Positions 5,225 to 7,355 of a stretch of DNA of 7,355 nt are shown here, piece after piece. This DNA comes from Clostridia bacterium. GTDB lineage: Bacteria > Bacillota > Clostridia > Christensenellales > UBA3700. The notes beneath the pieces are model-generated. The model worked only from the letters and a program-made list of their open reading frames with translations, was not told the DNA's origin and searched no databases. Position numbers and translations under genes: made by a program. The DNA lies in NCBI GenBank assembly GCA_029067255.1, contig JAIEEW010000074.1, positions 1 through 7,355 on the forward strand, in the 5' to 3' direction. Within the stretch, counting starts at the first letter, position 1, and every line of letters starts with the position of its first letter.

Positions 5225-7355
5225 ATGATGCAACCAATAGAAGAAAGTTTGTTTCAGGCTATAAAGAAAGACGATAAAAAAGCGTTTGACGCTTTAATGG
5301 AAACAACTCAGTGCGGAGCGTACCGTCTGGGTAGATTTCCTACGCTGTCGTTGCTGTATCTTTATAAAGCGAGAAAGATACTTTCCGCGTATGAAGAAAA
5401 GTTTTTAGAGATAACAAACTATACGGCGTTGAGCGAACCGATAGAAGTTTCCGCGAAATTTTCATCTAAGGCGGGCAAGTGTTTAAGGCTGTATCTCAAC
5501 GAGATAGTTTCGCCGCTTGAAATGCTTTTGATTTTGGACAAGACCATGCGCTTGAAACGCGTATACCCGATGACGAAAAACATATCTTCTTCGATTAAGG
5601 GAAGATTAAAGACCATATACTTTATAAAATATTCTTTGAGCGTGAAGTTCGAAGGAAACAGCATCGTTATAGACAAGCGTCCTTTAAGTTATCGCGAAAA
5701 AAAGAAGATCGCCACTATATGCACGTGTTTGATTTTGGCTATTACGATTGCCATCGGCGTACCCGTAACTACCGTTTCGCTTATACCCAAACCCATTGAA
5801 GGCGAAGTAACGAAACTCAGCCATATCGATTTTAGTTCTGAAAAGGAATATACGCTTAAAAAGGACATTGTCCTGCCTGAAAATTATTCCGTTGAAAAAG
5901 TCAATTGCATAATTAACGGCGACGGCAAAAAACTTATTTTCGGCAAGGGCGCGAATCTCGGAGACTTAAACGGGAAGTTGTCCGACTTGACTATCGACAG
6001 TTCTGGCGACGCGATATTCAATTCCATTACCGAAAACGCTGCGATTGAAAACGTAACCGTAAACGTCAACGCGGATATAAGTACGGAGAAGAGCACGGCT
6101 TTGATCGCGTTGACAAACTACGGTACTATTGAAAACGTAACCGTAAACGTAAGCGGAAATATAAATGCGATCGCAAAATCTACGGACGTTACGGAAGAAC
6201 TTACTTTCGGCGGGATAGTCAATCAAAATAACGTTCGAAATAACAACGCTATTGGCACCATTAAGAATTGCGTTGTAAATTATTCGCAATTTACTCTTGT
6301 CGGAGAGTCTAGCGCAAACGCTGTGTTTGGCGGCGTGGCAGGCGTCAACAACGGATATTTGCAAGATTGCAAAGTTACTGGCGAGATTGTCGCGGATACT
6401 TTTGATATCGCAGGCGTATGCTCGGTCAATAACGGTTTGCTTTCCGGCAATACGAATGAAGCGGATCTATCGCAAACTTCCGCCGATACGGGTTGGAATC
6501 CCATTGTTTGCGGAATAGTTTTGAGAAACGCTTATGCGGTCGAGAAATGCCAAAATACAGGAAGAATTTCCGCAGTTTCCAACTGTTCTCAGTTTGAAGT
6601 TCAAGAAGAGTATGAACCCACCGCTTCGGCGACAGGTATAGCCTATTTGAACAGAAGTACTATGACGACCCCATATATATTAAATAGCGACAACTTAGGC
6701 GATATAGAATGCAGCGCAGATTATAGGCACGCTTACGCCGCAGGCGTTTGTTTATCGTCAAGCGGGGCAATAGAGAATTGTAAAAACAGCGGCGAAGTAA
6801 ACGGTAAAGCAAACAACGGCTTTGACGCTTACGTAGGCGGGATCACTACGTTAGCGTACGGAGATATTTATAAAGCGGTCAACGAAGGCAATGTTTCTGC
6901 GACAGCCGGCGGAACGGCGTACGTAGGCGGAATATCCGCGCAGGCAGTTTCGCAGTTGTCTTACTGTCATTCAAGCGGGGATATTACGGTAACGGCGGAA
7001 AATGTCTATGCAGGCGGAATAATAGGCTTCACCGACGTTGCGACTTCCGCTTCAATTTACGGCGGCGTCAACGTCTATTTCGGTATTGCGGATCGTTGTA
7101 TAAGCGAAAACCAAATAAATGCGTCCGTAATCGGAGATAAACCTGCTTACGTCGGCGGTATAGTCGGATACGTCAGTGAAAAGGGATTCAATGACAACGA
7201 GATATATTACGGCGGTTGCGTTACTAACTGCTATTTTATAGGAGAACGCGTATCTGACGTTTTGTATTTCGGAAATATCGTCGGAGTATGCGACGTAAAT
7301 ATTTACGAAATCAATTCGTTTACTTCGGGCAATAGCGAGTATTATAATTTTGGCG
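5225..7355 (+). CDS. Membrane-anchored GLUG-type beta-helix surface protein (3' end beyond window)
   Basis: The frame is open for 710 codons and runs off the window, so the gene is partial at its 3' end. Residues 1-158 are a soluble domain. It starts with a helix pair reminiscent of an ankyrin unit (ESLFQAIKKDDKKAFDALM, then LGRFPTLSLLYLYKARKIL). Residues 162-187 are a single hydrophobic segment preceded by YREKKK, so by the positive-inside rule the N-terminus is cytoplasmic and the rest extracellular. From about residue 270 onward come roughly twelve degenerate 25-35 residue units with the pattern GG(I/V)xGxNxGxIxNCxxxGxI. These resemble GLUG repeats of surface and adhesin-like proteins that fold as right-handed beta-helices. 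Cys recurs within the repeats at a fixed place (the NC position). There is no N-terminal signal peptide; the internal segment would act as signal anchor. It is the fourth gene of the operon and may sense or bind something outside the cell while contacting the upstream products inside; that link is inference. Confidence 0.85.
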   Translation, partial: MMQPIEESLFQAIKKDDKKAFDALMETTQCGAYRLGRFPTLSLLYLYKARKILSAYEEKFLEITNYTALSEPIEVSAKFSSKAGKCLRLYLNEIVSPLEMLLILDKTMRLKRVYPMTKNISSSIKGRLKTIYFIKYSLSVKFEGNSIVIDKRPLSYREKKKIATICTCLILAITIAIGVPVTTVSLIPKPIEGEVTKLSHIDFSSEKEYTLKKDIVLPENYSVEKVNCIINGDGKKLIFGKGANLGDLNGKLSDLTIDSSGDAIFNSITENAAIENVTVNVNADISTEKSTALIALTNYGTIENVTVNVSGNINAIAKSTDVTEELTFGGIVNQNNVRNNNAIGTIKNCVVNYSQFTLVGESSANAVFGGVAGVNNGYLQDCKVTGEIVADTFDIAGVCSVNNGLLSGNTNEADLSQTSADTGWNPIVCGIVLRNAYAVEKCQNTGRISAVSNCSQFEVQEEYEPTASATGIAYLNRSTMTTPYILNSDNLGDIECSADYRHAYAAGVCLSSSGAIENCKNSGEVNGKANNGFDAYVGGITTLAYGDIYKAVNEGNVSATAGGTAYVGGISAQAVSQLSYCHSSGDITVTAENVYAGGIIGFTDVATSASIYGGVNVYFGIADRCISENQINASVIGDKPAYVGGIVGYVSEKGFNDNEIYYGGCVTNCYFIGERVSDVLYFGNIVGVCDVNIYEINSFTSGNSEYYNFG
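6044..6150 (+). repeat. 23-base perfect direct repeat within the beta-helix gene
   Basis: The same 23 bases occur at 6044-6066 and 6128-6150, an 84-base (28-codon) period in frame. Both encode IENVTVNV. Nucleotide identity over the whole unit contrasts with the other, diverged repeats and indicates a recent duplication or conversion between two adjacent rungs. Confidence 0.85.
6206..7355 (+). repeat. Degenerate GLUG-like rung array (protein level)
   Basis: Rung cores seen in the translation include FGGIV (328), FGGVAGVNNG (368), IAGVCSVNNG (395), YAAGVCLSSSGAIENC (504), YVGGITTLAYGDI (536), YVGGISAQAVSQL (566), YAGGIIGF (595), YVGGIVGYV (642) and YFGNIVGVC (681). Several are followed by an N-C or equivalent and a G(E/D/N)(I/V) turn. 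The array continues past the window end. Confidence 0.75.

Noticed and set aside
5966..6364. 132-residue minus-strand open frame and neighbouring overlapping frames
   Set aside because: They lie opposite the beta-helix gene, whose 710-codon open frame has consistent repeats and a ribosome-binding site.
1..7355. Mobile element ends, transposase or integrase
   Set aside because: No transposase-like protein, terminal inverted repeats or att-like duplication could be seen.

Overview
This is a moderately AT-rich bacterial window with all genes on the + strand. The AUA-rich codon use, the short operon overlaps, the sigma-A-type promoter, the Firmicutes-like coiled-coil protein at the left edge and the GLUG-type surface protein suggest an uncultured gut-type clostridial organism. 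That placement is an inference from style, not from a marker gene. All three stop codons are used as stops (TAG, TGA, TGA, TAA in gene order), so nothing suggests a recoded genetic code.

Layout. Positions 3-947 carry a coiled-coil, Val/Glu/Pro-repeat protein of unknown function, whose true start may lie outside the window. A 146-base gap follows. It holds a small CGGATA hairpin, a good intrinsic-terminator-like stem-loop (1014-1045) and a near-consensus promoter (TTGACT, 17-base spacer, TACAAT, with extended -10) that places the predicted transcription start on the A of the next ATG. From there runs a tight operon of four genes: a divergent release-factor-1 homologue (1094-2101), a compact superfamily-1 helicase (2098-4485), a coiled-coil protein (4482-5210) and a membrane-anchored GLUG-type beta-helix protein (5225 to beyond the window end). 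The first two junctions are 4-base ATGA overlaps and the third gap is 14 bases.

The most interesting content is the operon. Its first protein keeps the GGQ peptidyl-tRNA hydrolysis loop and the release-factor domain order, but the stop-codon-reading segment is rewritten. The PxT position aligns with Gln-Ser-Lys, and the following segment with the conserved His-Thr-Ser appears deleted. It therefore looks like a GGQ protein that no longer reads stop codons, for example a ribosome-rescue or ribosome-targeting factor. It is translationally coupled to a helicase with a complete set of SF1 motifs, no room for a UvrD-type 2B domain, and an uncharacterised domain at each end. The coiled-coil protein and the single-pass membrane protein complete the set. 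I do not recognise this combination as a named system. A joint role in quality control, stress response or defence is a hypothesis only.

Limits: no homology search was possible. Domain alignments are by eye from memory of the families, and the last gene is cut by the window end.
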